Source: Rhizophagus irregularis
Lineage: Eukaryota; Glomeromycota; Glomeromycetes; Glomerales; Glomeraceae
Length of the DNA: 64,000 bases
NCBI RefSeq assembly: GCF_026210795.1
Contig: NC_089433.1
Span: forward strand, 3,931,001 to 3,995,000
Direction: 5' to 3'
Position numbers and translations under genes: made by a program. Positions within the stretch are counted from its first letter, which is position 1. Each line of letters begins with the position of its first letter. The notes beneath the pieces were generated by a model. That model saw only the letters and a list, made by a program, of their open reading frames with translations. It was not told where the DNA came from and searched no databases. Positions 10,514 through 21,417 of the stretch are shown one piece after another.

Positions 10514-12005
10514 TCACTTTATGATTTGAAATACTTCATAATCTTCTATAGAAAATTTATCCACGATATCAGTTATCTTTTTTTCATAATGGCGCTTTTG
10601 ATAATAACTATGTTTATAATCTCTATATTCATCTTTATAAGAAAATATAATAATATCACCAAAATCTGGACCGTAATCAGCGCCACAATAAAATGCATGT
10701 TTCTTATCTTTTATATTACTGATAATAACACTTTTAATATCCTTTTCTTTAAAAGAAAAAATAAAACTATCTTGAGATTTTCCCCATGAATTAGAAGATT
10801 CCCATTTTAGAGGGTTATATCCACCAAGAATTTCTTCCGTTCCTTCTACTTTAATAAATGTAACCGTATTAAGTATACCATCACATAATTCATGAAACTT
10901 TTTAGGAGTAAATCCATCTCGACTTCCTCTTAATATTAATTTAAATTTATACGGTTCCTTTAAATGAGCAAAATTGTTACTAATATCCATTTTATCTAAC
11001 CGTCTTGAAATAGTTGAAATTATACTTAAATTGTTAATAATACTTGAATTAATAATTCCATCAATTTTAAGATTCCTTGGAAGTAAAATATCATTAGTTG
11101 GATTACTATTAGGATCCAAATAAGATTTTAATAAATCTTCATAAAGTTGATGTTTTAAGAGTTTTTTATAAGGACGAACACTTTGTAAAAAATCTTTGGA
11201 TGATAAACTAAAAAATCTAATAGAATGTAAACAATGTTGTAAAGTTTTTTCCATTGTTTCGAATTCATCATCTGACCAAGTAGTAGGATCAGGATTAAGT
11301 GTAGGATTTTGTGCAAGTCCCCATTTTAATACATGTTCCCAAACTTCAATTTCTTTCATTTGCAAATCATTTCTTTTAATTAACTGGATTAAAGACTTTT
11401 CAGAAAGTGAAGTGAAATCAAGTAATTTAAATATCTTCTCTGAAGATTTTACCATAAAATCTGTACAAAATTGTTGAAGTACTAATAAAGAATTCGATTG
11501 AAAACTTGTTCGATGAACAAGTTCAAAATGTTGTTCCATCCATTCGGATTTATTTTCAATCAAATATTTTTGTAAATAATCGACTAATTCCTGAATAAGC
11601 AGCTTATCCGCAGCTAATAATACTTCAAAAATTTCTGAATTATCTTGTTCATTCAATGAAAGAACACCACCATAAATGTACCTATAATAGAAAAATCATT
11701 AAATATACGATGTATCATTTATAAGTATATTAAATTTGTTTATAGACTTACTTTAAAATAATTTGAAATGTTTTCAATGATATATTTGGTAATTTGATAA
11801 CTAAATCACTAGTATTATTGCTCCTGTTATTAAAAGCCAAAGTTCGTCGTAAATATGGAGAACGGCAACTCAAAATATTCATATGAGCACGAAGGATTTT
11901 CACATTAGGGTCTTCACCGATTTCAATTGTAACGTCATAATATTCATCATTCGCCAATAATTCAATATAATTTTGGCTTAGTTTTGGAAGAAATTTTGTT
12001 GTCAT
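10514..12005 (-). CDS. BTB-BACK-TLDc protein, intact copy 2
   Basis: Exon 1 (11752-12005) and exon 2 (10514-11681) are joined across a 70-nt GT-AG intron (GTAAGT donor) that splits a lysine codon. The product is 473 residues. The BTB domain covers about residues 15-125 (YYDVTIEIGEDPNVKILRAH, then SPYLRRTL), BACK-like helices about 145-265 (KEIEVWEHVLKWGLAQNP), and TLDc about 300-473 (LILRGSRDGFTPKKFHELC, GGYNPLKW, SFIFSF, ending SIEDYEVFQIIK). BTB domains usually dimerise and bind cullin-3; TLDc domains are linked to V-ATPase and oxidative-stress functions. The substrate is unknown. It belongs to a local tandem family with copies at 1.1-2.6 and 17.1-18.6 kb. Confidence 0.93.
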
Positions 12006-12140
12006 TTTTTATGTTTATAATTTTACAAATTTTGTGGAAGAGTTGCCGTATTTATTAATGCTGACTTTTACAAATTTGGTTAAATGAAATATACGCCCAT
12101 AATCTGCAAAAGAGGACAAAATTGGACTATATTGGCTGAT
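12006..12140 (-). promoter_or_regulatory. Conserved upstream block of BTB copy 2
   Basis: The flank matches that of copy 3 (18,561-18,740): GCCGTATTTATTAATG..., ACAAAT(A/T)TGG..TAAATGAAAT, ACGCCCATAATCTGCAAAA and GGACAAA in the same order and spacing. A weaker match lies upstream of copy 1. The conservation in otherwise fast-changing AT-rich DNA suggests a promoter copied with the gene. Confidence 0.5.
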
Positions 12141-12299
12141 CATCATTGTAATCTAAAATTGATATTCCTCGGTGAAAGTATTAATCATATTTAAAGTTAA
12201 AGGAAATATGCATGACGAGATTGACGAGTCGATTCATCGCCGACCCCTTATCACATGAAATTAACCGTTTTATTACACAGACCCATTACGTGAATTTTT

Positions 12300-13880
12300 T
12301 TTTAAAGGGGTTTTTTGGGGCTTTTTTTTTAGGGAAAAACGAAATATAATCTTTGTTAGAAGTAGTAAAAGTAAAAGTAAAACTCCAAGATGGTTTATTG
12401 AAATCGAAAATAAGCTGATCAAAGACAAAAATACGAGAGTAATATTTAGCAGTTATGAGATCAATAAATATATTTACGATGAACTTAGGAATAAACGTTA
12501 CGTACAAAATGGTTGGAGTTTGTTTCATACTGTAGATAATGAATTAGATGAATTATTAATTATTGATAAACGTTTCAATTAGATTAAAATTTTTAAAGGA
12601 GGATGTTTAAATGTTAAAAAAATACAAAATAGTTTTCTTAATTTGAGTATGATAAATCAGGTAGTTATAATATTTTACATATGTAGTTAGCAAAGGTGGG
12701 AAATATGGAATTGGATATGAAGGATTTTTGTGTAAAACCAATAATTTGGTGTGTTTTAGTTGCGATCATATGTGCGCTTATGACTATAATTGATAACAGT
12801 AATGTTATTATACATACAAGCAATTTGACGGTTCATCAGATGAAGAAAAAGATATAATAGTTTTTTATGGGGGAATATTTATTTAAAAGAATCAAATATG
12901 GTAGTATAGGTGGTCAAGGTTTATGAAATATTCGTATTTTCTCTCAACAAGATTCCATAAAATTATCAAGACATTTTAGTTAGGATGGCTCATGGCTATA
13001 CACGATAATTCTTACGAATTACGAATTGGTCGTTAAGTTTATTTAATTGGTAATTTGGTTTGTAGAAAACTGACAAGAGAATTGTATAAGGAACCAAATC
13101 AAAATTATTGCAAAGCGTCATGGTTGGTTTTAGATAGCAATAAATTATATAGAATGAATATTCAAGAGGCTATGATATCATTATGGAAGACTACAAGCAA
13201 GAAATATCGTTTAGAACGAGTGATTTAGTGGCATTAAGTATTAAAAATTTTTTGTAAATACTATCTACGATGGATTTATTAAATAAATGTAATCAATCCT
13301 GAAATTTATGAATCTGGTAGATGTATTCGTTGTTATAGAAGTATAGAGAATTTAACACATATATGAATTTGTAGTGCAATTCAAGTTAAAATTGATCAAG
13401 TTATTAGCCAAGCGTCAGAGAATGCTAAGCAAGAGGTGAATTCAATTGGGCGGCACGTTCTAAAGTTATATTCAGCGGCAGAATATTCTATGAAGCGACC
13501 ATCAATGCTAATCTATATTTGGGAAGATTTAAACCATTATAGAATCTTTTGTTGCAAACATTAAAATTTTGACCAGAACACATATTGTTGTGAAGAAGTT
13601 AGCGTTTCAGTCCAACCGTGTTATTACTTATCATGAAAAGAAGGTCGCACATTAATTCCATCATTTGGAAATAATAAACGAACCAAAGATAACTAAAGAT
13701 AGGTTTGTTTATGACGTAATGCAAAAATGGATAGATCGTAGTAGGGCACGAAATGAATCTCCAATTATTCTTGGGATTTTTTTTTATTTTATAGATAAAT
13801 TTTTTTATTAGATAGGTTACTTTATTGAGTAGATTTACCACGTCTACATTGTATTAACATGAAGTTTATACTATATTAAT
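12300..13880 (+). mobile_element. LINE 3' fragments, decayed
   Basis: Scattered plus-strand frames look like the C-terminal part of a non-LTR retrotransposon protein. One, about 12,350-12,580, reads SKTPRWFIEIENKLIKDK and later NGWSLFHTVDNELDELL. Another, about 13,300-13,430, reads GRCIRCYRSIENLTHI, the cysteine-histidine knuckle that follows the RNase H region in LINEs of this kind (compare CPRCKIEKETWDHVWLC at 61.3 kb). Several stops and frame changes interrupt it. The 5' end is missing, and I cannot place a TSD; the 3' end is probably near an ATTAATAAAG at about 13,875. Confidence 0.5.
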
Positions 13881-13902
13881 AAAGCCAAAATACAGAAATT
13901 AA

Positions 13903-14094
13903 GTGTTTGATGGCCGATCAATAATTCTTATTGGAGACTTTGGACAACTTCCTCCTATACTTGATGAACTGATGCATTCTCAAGTTCCTCGATAAGACCC
14001 CCTATCAAGTGATGTTATTGCCATTTATCAACAATTTCATAAGATTTATCATCTTGGTATTGTTGTGAGAGAGTTAATTAAAAAAAAAATGTAT
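13903..14094 (+). pseudogene. PIF1-like helicase fragment
   Basis: The frame reads VFDGRSIILIGDFGQLPPIL and then YQQFHKIYHLGIVVREL. GDFGQLPP is the helicase motif III of PIF1/RRM3-type enzymes, including Helitron-borne ones. One in-frame TAA lies after SQVPR. About 60 residues remain of a protein normally several hundred long; no Walker A segment is present. It could be a Helitron relic or a scrap of an expanded PIF1 family. Confidence 0.65.
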
Positions 14095-14104
14095 GGAAAT
14101 AAAG

Positions 14105-14340
14105 GTCCATTTTGGTAAGTTAAGAGAGAGAAAGGAGTACTTTTTTTTTGTAAAGAACGTTAGAAACGTTTCTAATGTTCTTGTTTTTCTTTTATTTTAA
14201 TAGGGAAAATGAGACATTGCCTTTGGATATCTCGGTAAGTTAGGTGGGGAGGAGGGTATTTTTTTTGTAAAGAACGTTAGAAACATTAACATTCATTTTT
14301 GCTAGTTATCATGTCTTCTTAAAACTTCGGTAAGTTCTGG
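14105..14340 (+). repeat. Small array of intron-like cassettes
   Basis: Two to three units carry GGTAAGTT, a pyrimidine-rich stretch with GAACGTTAGAAAC, then TTTTAATAG followed by a core of about 31 nt (GGAAAATGAGACATTGCC...) and again GGTAAGTT. Each core is bounded by an AG acceptor and a GTAAG donor. The layout is that of the arrays at 19.5-20.2 and 46.5-48.2 kb. Confidence 0.5.
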
Positions 14341-15129
14341 ATGTATATTGTTAGCTATAATTGGTTGATGATTTATTTTTTTGCTAATTAATGTGTATTA
14401 ACTCTCTTCTTTTATTTTTGCATTTATCTTTGCTATTTTCATCCTTATATTTGATCTTTAATATATTTCTTTCTTGATCTTTGGGGTATATCACATTCTT
14501 GATCTTTATGTATCATACTTTCGATCTTTGGTACGTATTATCTGTTATATTTTTTGGTTACATTCTTGATCTTTCTTGATTTTTGTAATATTATACCCTT
14601 GATAATTATTCATATTCTTTTTTTTTAAAAAAAAAATAGTAACGCGCTTTATTAATTAAATAGAATCAAAGATTCATAATTAAGTACAAAAGCACCTAGA
14701 GACTAGAAAGTCAAGCTTTCTATCCCCTATAACTAAGTTTATTCTATCTAAAATTTCTAATTTAAGATTCAACTATTTTGTGTATGGTCTAAAATTATTG
14801 TTAATTACGTGCTACTATTCTAATTTTAATAATTTTTTTCGATTTTTTAATATTATCTCTGTTTTTCTTTTACCTAAAATTTTCTTGACATATAGACTTT
14901 TACTAAACATAAACTAAAATTAAAATTGCAAAGAATTAAAATTTAAAAAAATATTTTAAAACATTAAGGAGAAAATAAAATACTAAATCTACACTTTTCT
15001 ATGGAGATATTTCCGAAATCGTCCAAAATCTCTCGTTTTGTCCGCGTGTTCTTCAATCCAAAATTTTCTTCTTAAATTAAAATTAAATGGACAAATTTGT
15101 TTATTGCTGTCGGAATCTTCTCTTCGTCC
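14341..15129. other. Pyrimidine-rich and AT-rich DNA, no gene
   Basis: From about 14,430 to 14,600 a short word (TTCTTGATCTTT with variants) recurs at least five times at irregular spacing. The rest is AT-rich with no supported frame, except that the reading frame of the hypothetical gene at 15.1 kb stays open past its stop into 15,000-15,129 on the minus strand. Confidence 0.35.
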
Positions 15130-15432
15130 TTATGTTGTCACGACACGTTTTTTATTCTTGTTAATCTCGTCTTTATCCTCATTTGTCTTTTCTTTCTCGC
15201 CTGGCAAGTCCTTCCCTTTTCGTAATTCATCTAATCTTGCACTAAAATTATTATTCAAATTGTCGAGTTCTTCGTGCTCTTCTTTGGTCCTTGGTATTGT
15301 TGATAATAGATCAGATTTTGCGTCTACAAATTTGTCACCCTTGTATATTGATTGCATTGGCACCTTAAATCTGTTGACTCCTGTTCTTTTTTTATACGTC
15401 CCTTCTGCTCCAATTAACTCGTCTTTATTCAT
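15130..15432 (-). CDS. Hypothetical charged protein, perhaps broken
   Basis: The frame runs ATG at 15432 to TAA at 15130, 100 residues, starting MNKDELIGAEGTYKKRTGVN and rich in Lys, Glu and Asp towards its end. I do not recognise a family. In the same frame beyond the stop it stays open for about 45 more residues with protein-like composition (RRKFWIEEHADKTRDFGRFR), so the TAA may be premature or may lie in an unspliced intron. Local base composition is less AT-biased than the flanks, which favours coding. Confidence 0.4.
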   Translation of the reverse strand: MNKDELIGAEGTYKKRTGVNRFKVPMQSIYKGDKFVDAKSDLLSTIPRTKEEHEELDNLNNNFSARLDELRKGKDLPGEKEKTNEDKDEINKNKKRVVTT

Positions 15433-15691
15433 ATTCTTTGGTATAATGTCGTGAAAATAAAAAAATCAGTAACGTTATGTTACAGCAAAAATTTATGATT
15501 TATATATCACATGACACTGGCGATACATCACCATAGCAATACCCTTTTTAAATTTTAAAATTTTAATTCATTGTAAATAGGCTTTTAATATAGATAGATG
15601 TACGATACTATCGAAAGTATAACAAAAAAATGAACAATAAATTATAGTTTATGACATGGCTAGAAATTTTTCATAACTGAAGATATCAATG

Positions 15692-15890
15692 CCCTGTAAA
15701 AAATCTGATCCGTGTTTTATCTTTCCATGTTTTTTCCGTGAATGTATCATTTTCATGGAATTAATAGCCTTAAATCATGGAAATTTTCATCTCGCTAACA
15801 CGGATATCCGTGAATGTATCATTTTCACGGAATTTTTACGGAAGACACGGAGAAATAATGGAAATATTCGGATAAAAATTTTTTATAGGG
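15692..15890. mobile_element. 199-bp MITE, CCCTRTAAAAAA family, 3-bp TSD
   Basis: The left end is CCCTGTAAAAAATCTGATCC; the right end, reverse complemented, is CCCTATAAAAAATTTTTATC. ATG is duplicated at each side. The paralogous BTB flank at about 8,215-8,240 (AAGATATTAATAGTAATATA) appears to be the empty site. Two inverted copies of CCGTGAATGTATCATTTTCA lie inside. A second family member is at 51,880-52,144. Confidence 0.8.
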
Positions 15891-16277
15891 ATGGTAATAT
15901 AACATAATGGTTGTTTGTCAAAATAATTTGTTAGAAAAGAAATAAATTAAGATAACATGAAAGATATGGTTGCTATTGTATAATTATGGGTTTATTTGTT
16001 TTGTTATTTCTACATTTATTATTTTATTCAATTTTTTTTCAATCTTTTAATATAGCTCAATAATGTAATTTATCGCCACTATAGTAACTTTATTTCAGAA
16101 TTAGGAAAATTAACGAAAAATTTTTTGGTTTCCAATTTATTTAAGTTATTATATAAGGAACAGAGTATATTGTTTCTTTAATTCTCATATACAAAAATAC
16201 GAAACCATATTTTAAACTCACTAAAACCATCTGCTTATAAGATACATTTAGAAACCATTAAAAATTACTAAGTTATG

Positions 16278-16414
16278 CCATACAAACTTAATTTTTCGGT
16301 TCTCATATCTCGGCCGGGTCAGTTTTTTGTTAAATTTCAAAAAAAAATTTTAAAAGCCGGGTTGCCAGGTTATTTTCAAAATTGTTATGAGAACCGAAAA
16401 TTAAGTTTGCATGG
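16278..16414. mobile_element. 137-bp MITE with 28-bp TIRs
   Basis: CCATACAAACTTAATTTTTC at the left and GAAAATTAAGTTTGCATGG at the right are inverted repeats continuing through GGTTCTCAT / ATGAGAACC. The centre has a weaker GGCCGGGT / GCCGGGTTGCC pairing. No coding sequence, and no certain TSD. Confidence 0.7.
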
Positions 16415-17073
16415 TCTTAATGATGAGCTAGCAAAGACTATTTTACAAATTACAATCATCCATTTGAGTGTATAGTAATAAGTAAGGTATTATTAATTAT
16501 GTACAAGTACGATGGGTACGATGCTAATCATACCATAAGAATTTGAATATGATTGATTGTATTATAGACAAAATAAATACTAATTTTATAAAAAAGTTTC
16601 CTTCAACTTTTTAATGGTAAATTTTAAAAATTGAAAAAAATATTATAGACATTTTATTTATTAGGTGACTTCGTACCGTACCTGCAAATTTAATAAAATA
16701 TATACATCCAGTACCTAAAATCTCATCCATTTATATCTTAACTATTATAAAAATAATTAATAATGTAGTATAGTACAACTTTAAATTATAGAAAGGAACT
16801 AACGCAAACAAATTTAAAATTGTAATGATAAAGCTGGTTCATTTAATATTGTTAATCAAGTATATTAGTCATATGACAAATAGTTCATTTTATGCATCCA
16901 TATAAGAGTCTGGTCTATGAAATGTTCTAATACACACGGCTATTTTACTATTGATATATAAGTATAAATTGAATAAATTGGGAAAGGATATGTGAAATAA
17001 AATAAATTATTATTTTATTAAAGGTGAAAAAATCTAAGTTAAAACAAATATAACTTGCAGTAATACCAAGCTA
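16415..17073. other. AT-rich DNA and BTB copy 3 downstream flank
   Basis: No gene. From about 16,885 the conserved downstream block of the BTB family appears (TTTTATGCATCCATATAAG, GGTCTATGA, GGGAAAGGATATGTG). Confidence 0.35.
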
Positions 17074-18560
17074 TCACTTTATAATTTGAAATACTTCATA
17101 ATCTTCTATAGAAAATTTATCCTCAATATCTCTTATCTTTTTTTCATAATAACGTTTTTTATAACAACAATAATCGTAGTCTGTATTTTCGCCCTTATTA
17201 GAACATATAATAATATCACCAAAATGTGGACCACGGTTATTACCATAATAAATCGCATGCCCTGTCTTTTCTATATTACTAATTATTGCATCATTATTCT
17301 TAAAAAAAAAAATAAAACTATCTTTAGTTTGGCCCCGACTAGAAGAAGATTCCCATTTTAAAGGGTTATATCCACCAAGAATTTCTTGTGTTTCTTTTAC
17401 TTTAATAAATGTAACAGTATTAGGTATACCATCACATAATTCATGAAACTTTATAGGAGTAAATCCATCTCGACTTCCTCTTAATATTAATTTAAATTTA
17501 TACGGTTCTTTTAAATGAGCAAAACTATTACTAACATCTATTTTATCTATCCTTCTTGAAATAGTTGATATAATACTTAAATTATCAATAAAACTTGAAT
17601 TAAAAATTCCATCAATTTTAAGATTCCTTGGAAGTGGGATATCATCGGTTGGTTTACTACTAGGATCTAAATGAGAATTTAATAAGTCTTCATAAAGTTT
17701 ATATTTTAAGAGTTTTTTAAAAGGACGAACACTTTGTAAAAAATCTTTGGATGATAAACTAAAAAATCTAATAAAAGGTAAACAAAATTGTAAAGTATTT
17801 TCCATTGTTTTGAATTCATCATCTGACCAAGTAGTGGGATCAGGACTAAGTGTAGGATTTTGTGCAAGTCCCCATTTTAATATATGTTCCCAAACTTCAA
17901 TTTCTTTCATTTGCAAATCATCGTTCTTAATTAGCTGGATTAAAGACTTTTCAGAAAGTGAAGTGAAATCAAATGATTTAAATATCTTTTCTGGAGATTT
18001 TGCCATAAAATTTGTACAAAATTGTTGAATTGCTAATAAAGAATTCGATTGAAAGCTTGTTCGATGAACAAGTTCAAATTGTTGTTCCATCCATTTAGAT
18101 TTATTTTCAATCAAATAATTTTGTAGATAATCAACTAGTTCTTGAATAAGTAGCTGATCCGCAGCTAATAATACTTTAAAAATTTCCGAATCATCTTGTT
18201 CATTCAACGAAAGAATACCACCGTAAATATACCTATAATAAAGCTCGAATTAAATATATGATGTATTATTTCAAGTATATTAAATTAATGTTTATAAACT
18301 TACTTTAGAATAATTTGAAATATTTCCGGTGATATATTTGGTAATTTGATATGAACTAAATCATTAGTTTTATTGTTCCTATTATTAGAAGCCAAAGTTC
18401 GTCGTAGATATGGAGAACGGTAATACAAAATATTCATATGGGCACGAAGGATTTTCACATTAGGGTCTTCACCAACTTCAATTGTAACATCATAATATTC
18501 ATCATCCGCCAATAATTCAATATAATTTTGGCTTAGTTTTGAAAAAAAGTTCGTTGCCAT
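17074..18560 (-). CDS. BTB-BACK-TLDc protein, intact copy 3
   Basis: Exons 18304-18560 and 17074-18232 are joined across a 71-nt GT-AG intron at the family position. The product is 471 residues. It is close to copy 2 throughout: BTB (YYDVTIEVGEDPNVKILRAH), BACK-like part (KEIEVWEHILKWGLAQNP) and TLDc (KLILRGSRDGFTPIKFHELC, GGYNPLKW, SIEDYEVFQIIK). Differences cluster in the loop after GGYNPLKW and in the strand near HAIYYG, so the ligand-facing end of the TLDc domain may be diverging. The frame is uninterrupted. Confidence 0.93.
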
Positions 18561-18740
18561 TTTTTATATTTATACTTTTTAAATTTGTGAAAGTGTGAAA
18601 ATTATTACCGTATCGACGTCGTATTTATTAATGATGATTTTACAAATATGGCTAAATGAAATGCTGCTATTACGCCCATAATCTGCAAAAAGGACAAATC
18701 AAATTTGAAAATTGGATTATATAAGCAGATCATCATCGGA
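18561..18740 (-). promoter_or_regulatory. Conserved upstream block of BTB copy 3
   Basis: The block carries the same ordered words as upstream of copy 2, including ACGCCCATAATCTGCAAAA, GGACAAA and GATCATCAT, plus CAAATTTGAAAATT shared with copy 1. Confidence 0.5.
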
Positions 18741-19494
18741 TATATATTAGTTATTCTGCCGCCAACGATCATCTTATAAATACAATAAACTATTGATTAA
18801 ACAACGTCAAAAATATCAATAATAATTATGCAATGGTAGTTTATTTATAGCTTAATAAAAAAATATCAGCATGATAAAAAAAGCATGATCCTATTTGGCT
18901 GTAGAATAAATTTAAATAAGAACTTCAACGTCTTAATTTAAAAATTGATAATTAATCGTTCTTTGTGTAAAAATATCTTTTTAATCATATCTTAAAATTT
19001 TAAATTATGATACATATGCTTTTCAATATAGATAGATGTACGATACCATCAAAGGTTCAAAAAATAGATTGAATAGTTTATGATTATTTCAATTGGGAAG
19101 TTTATCAAAATAATTTGATAGAAAAAAAATAATTTCAATAACACGAAAGATAGATTAAAAATGACATCGTTTCAAAAATGAATATTAAAAAGACAGAATT
19201 TAAGTTATAAAAATGATAGTATGGTCTATCACTAGTCAAAAAAGGAATATTCAGCCTTGATAAAATTCCACTAAATCAATGTCAATTCGGCCTCAATTAG
19301 TAATGATCTATGATTAGACTAATATTTGCCCATTTGAAACTGGCTGATCAGCGAAAGATAGTCAAAAAAGTCAAACCTTTTTTTAGACTTTCTTAAGATC
19401 TTTTTGACTTTATTTCTCTTGGATAAAGGTAAATAAATATATAATTTTTTTTTAAAAAAAAATTTTCACGAATGCCATTTTATTTGCTTCAGCT
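18741..19494. other. AT-rich DNA with dispersed repeat
   Basis: A roughly 100-bp repeat at 18,815-18,915 (GCATGATCCTATTTGGCTGT) is the inverse of 2,960-3,065. The part from about 19,000 to 19,220 resembles 8,100-8,480 and 15,570-15,990. No gene is visible. Confidence 0.4.
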
Positions 19495-20215
19495 TTGGTC
19501 TGTAAGTACATAGATAAGCTTCTTTGGCTTCGTTTTAGCTTTGGAATGTGAGGGTTTTTTTTTAAATTAACTTTGTAGAAACGCTTTACTAACATGATTT
19601 CTTTTTTTTTGTAGGAATTTCCAGCCAGAACAAACTGGACTTTAAGGTGAGAAAGAGTTGGAATTTTTTTTTATCTTTTTTTTTAATTTAAGAAACGTTT
19701 TAACATTTCTTTCATTAATTTTTTTTTTGTAGGGCGTCAGCTTGAACATGAAACTGGACTTTAAGGTAAGAAATAGAAAATGGGAAGGAAAATTTTTTAT
19801 TTTAAATTTAAGAAATGAACTAACGTTTCTTTTTCATTGCTTTTTTTTTATAGGGCGCTGGCTTGAACACAAACTGGACTTCAAGGTAAAAAATAAGGAA
19901 GGGGAAGGAGGAAGAGGATTGTTATGTAAATATAGGAATGAACTAACGTTTCTTTTGTATTTTTTTGTACTGGCTTGGACTATAAGGAGGGAAATTCAGT
20001 AAGGAAGTTTTTGACTTTTTGTAAATAATACTTTCAACGAAATGTATAGCAATCCATTTTTCTTCTTCTTTTTGTAGACTGCTGGTTCTTCAGGGTCTTT
20101 GAACACATGGGCTCAATGGTTCGAAATTTTTTTAAAAAAAATTTGTTTGTTAATTTAATTTTCTTTTTTTTTTATAGGTGGCAATTTCTTCGGCTTTGGG
20201 ACTTGGGTCTGGTAA
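19495..20215 (+). repeat. Tandem array of intron-like cassettes
   Basis: At least four units of about 115-130 bp. Each has a T-rich tract ending in AG, a conserved core of about 32-33 nt, then a GTRAG donor. Core examples: GGCGTCAGCTTGAACATG... (19,733 region) and GGCGCTGGCTTGAACACAAA (19,855 region), both ending ACTGGACTT(T/C)AAG before GTAAGAA or GTAAAAA. After each donor a GAACTAACGTTTCTTT word recurs. The cores look like duplicated micro-exons with their introns. No long frame runs through them. Confidence 0.65.
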
Positions 20216-20453
20216 GTTTCAATTCGAAATAATTCATGTGATTGATTGTAATTTTGTTGATCATATCAAAATACATGATAAAATAACAATTTTAATTTAT
20301 ATATTGGCATTTTGAAAAAGTAGGCATATAATAGTTTTTAAACCAATTATTAAATAATGGAAATAATAATTTTACGCCCTGCGTAGCAATGCATCCTCTT
20401 AAATCACGTGATAATAATTAAATTTTGATTGGCTGTACATATACACCAATAAT

Positions 20454-21021
20454 TAGTGTTCCGCACGAGCCAGTCCAGCTCGAGCCAGCTCGCGAGCCAG
20501 GTATATCGAGCTCATAACTCGCGAGCTAGCTCGAATGAGCTGTATCAAAGCTCGGCTCAAATGAGCCGAGCCAAATTTTTACGAGCCGCGGCTCAGCTCA
20601 GAGCTGGCTCGCGAGCTCCAGAACTTTTTTTCTTTATTATTGCCGGTGTCACGTGATTTTTAATTTTGGCCGGAATTAAGTGATTGGCATGGAAATTTCC
20701 TTTTTTGGAATCCTATGCAACACATTTCCCCATTTTTGATAAGAAATAAAATTGCCTTTTTTTGGATTGTGTAATGTTACTCATGTATTCAAAAAAGGAA
20801 ATTTCTATGTCGATTACTTAATTCCGGCCAAAATTAAAAAATCACGAGAAATATGCAGAATTTGATAAAAGCTCGGCTCAGCTCGAGCCAAGCCACCTTA
20901 AAACTCGGCTCGGCTCAGCTCGAGGTTAGCTCGACACAAGCCAAGCTCGAAAATTCTAATCGAGCCGAGCTGGCTCGAATTTTGGCTCAACTCAGCTCGA
21001 GCCGGCTCGTGCAGAGCTTTA
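20454..21021. mobile_element. hAT-type MITE with GAGCTCG-rich arms
   Basis: The ends TAGTGTTCCGCACGAGCC and, reverse complemented, TAAAGCTCTGCACGAGCC are flanked by a perfect 8-bp repeat CCAATAAT (20446-20453, 21022-21029). Both arms are packed with GAGC, CTCG and GGCTCG words, like the CGGGT words of the hAT at 3.1 kb with the same TAGTGYTCCG tip. An inner inverted-repeat element fills the centre. Confidence 0.85.
20652..20846. mobile_element. Inner 195-bp TIR element
   Basis: CGTGATTTTTAATTTTGGCC at the left is mirrored by GGCCAAAATTAAAAAATCACG at the right, and pairing continues through GGAATTAAGTGAT and GGAAATTTCC for about 65 bp each side. No coding sequence; no TSD resolved. Confidence 0.65.
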
Positions 21022-21417
21022 CCAATAATGATATGCCAAGATTTTTTTATTATTCTCATAAATTTTTTACACGAACCTTCCTTTTTTGTTTTTGTAATCA
21101 AAAAAACTCTTTCTTTTTTTGTTTTACAGTTGGCAAAAGCTCTTTCTTTTTGTTTCATTACTAGTAAATCTTTTTCCTTTTTTTGTTTTACAACTTGGTG
21201 AAGCTTTCTTCTTTTATTTTACTACAGCAGGTAAATCTTTTTATATTTGTTTTGTTTCTTTGTTTAGTACGTTTACAATAAAGAAATTGTATAGCGATAG
21301 AATAAAATAACATATCATAGCTTTTTTGGTAAACTTGCCTTTTTTGTTTTATAGTTAAAGACAAACTTACCTTTTTTGTTTTATATTTAGGAATGAACTT
21401 TCCTTTTTAAGTATAAA

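Noticed and set aside
10526-11477. Plus-strand frames opposite the BTB genes
   Set aside because: These are antisense shadows; the same shadows recur opposite copy 3, as expected from conserved coding on the other strand.
13599-13841. 80-residue minus-strand frame
   Set aside because: It lies antisense to LINE debris, is AT-driven, and has no motif.
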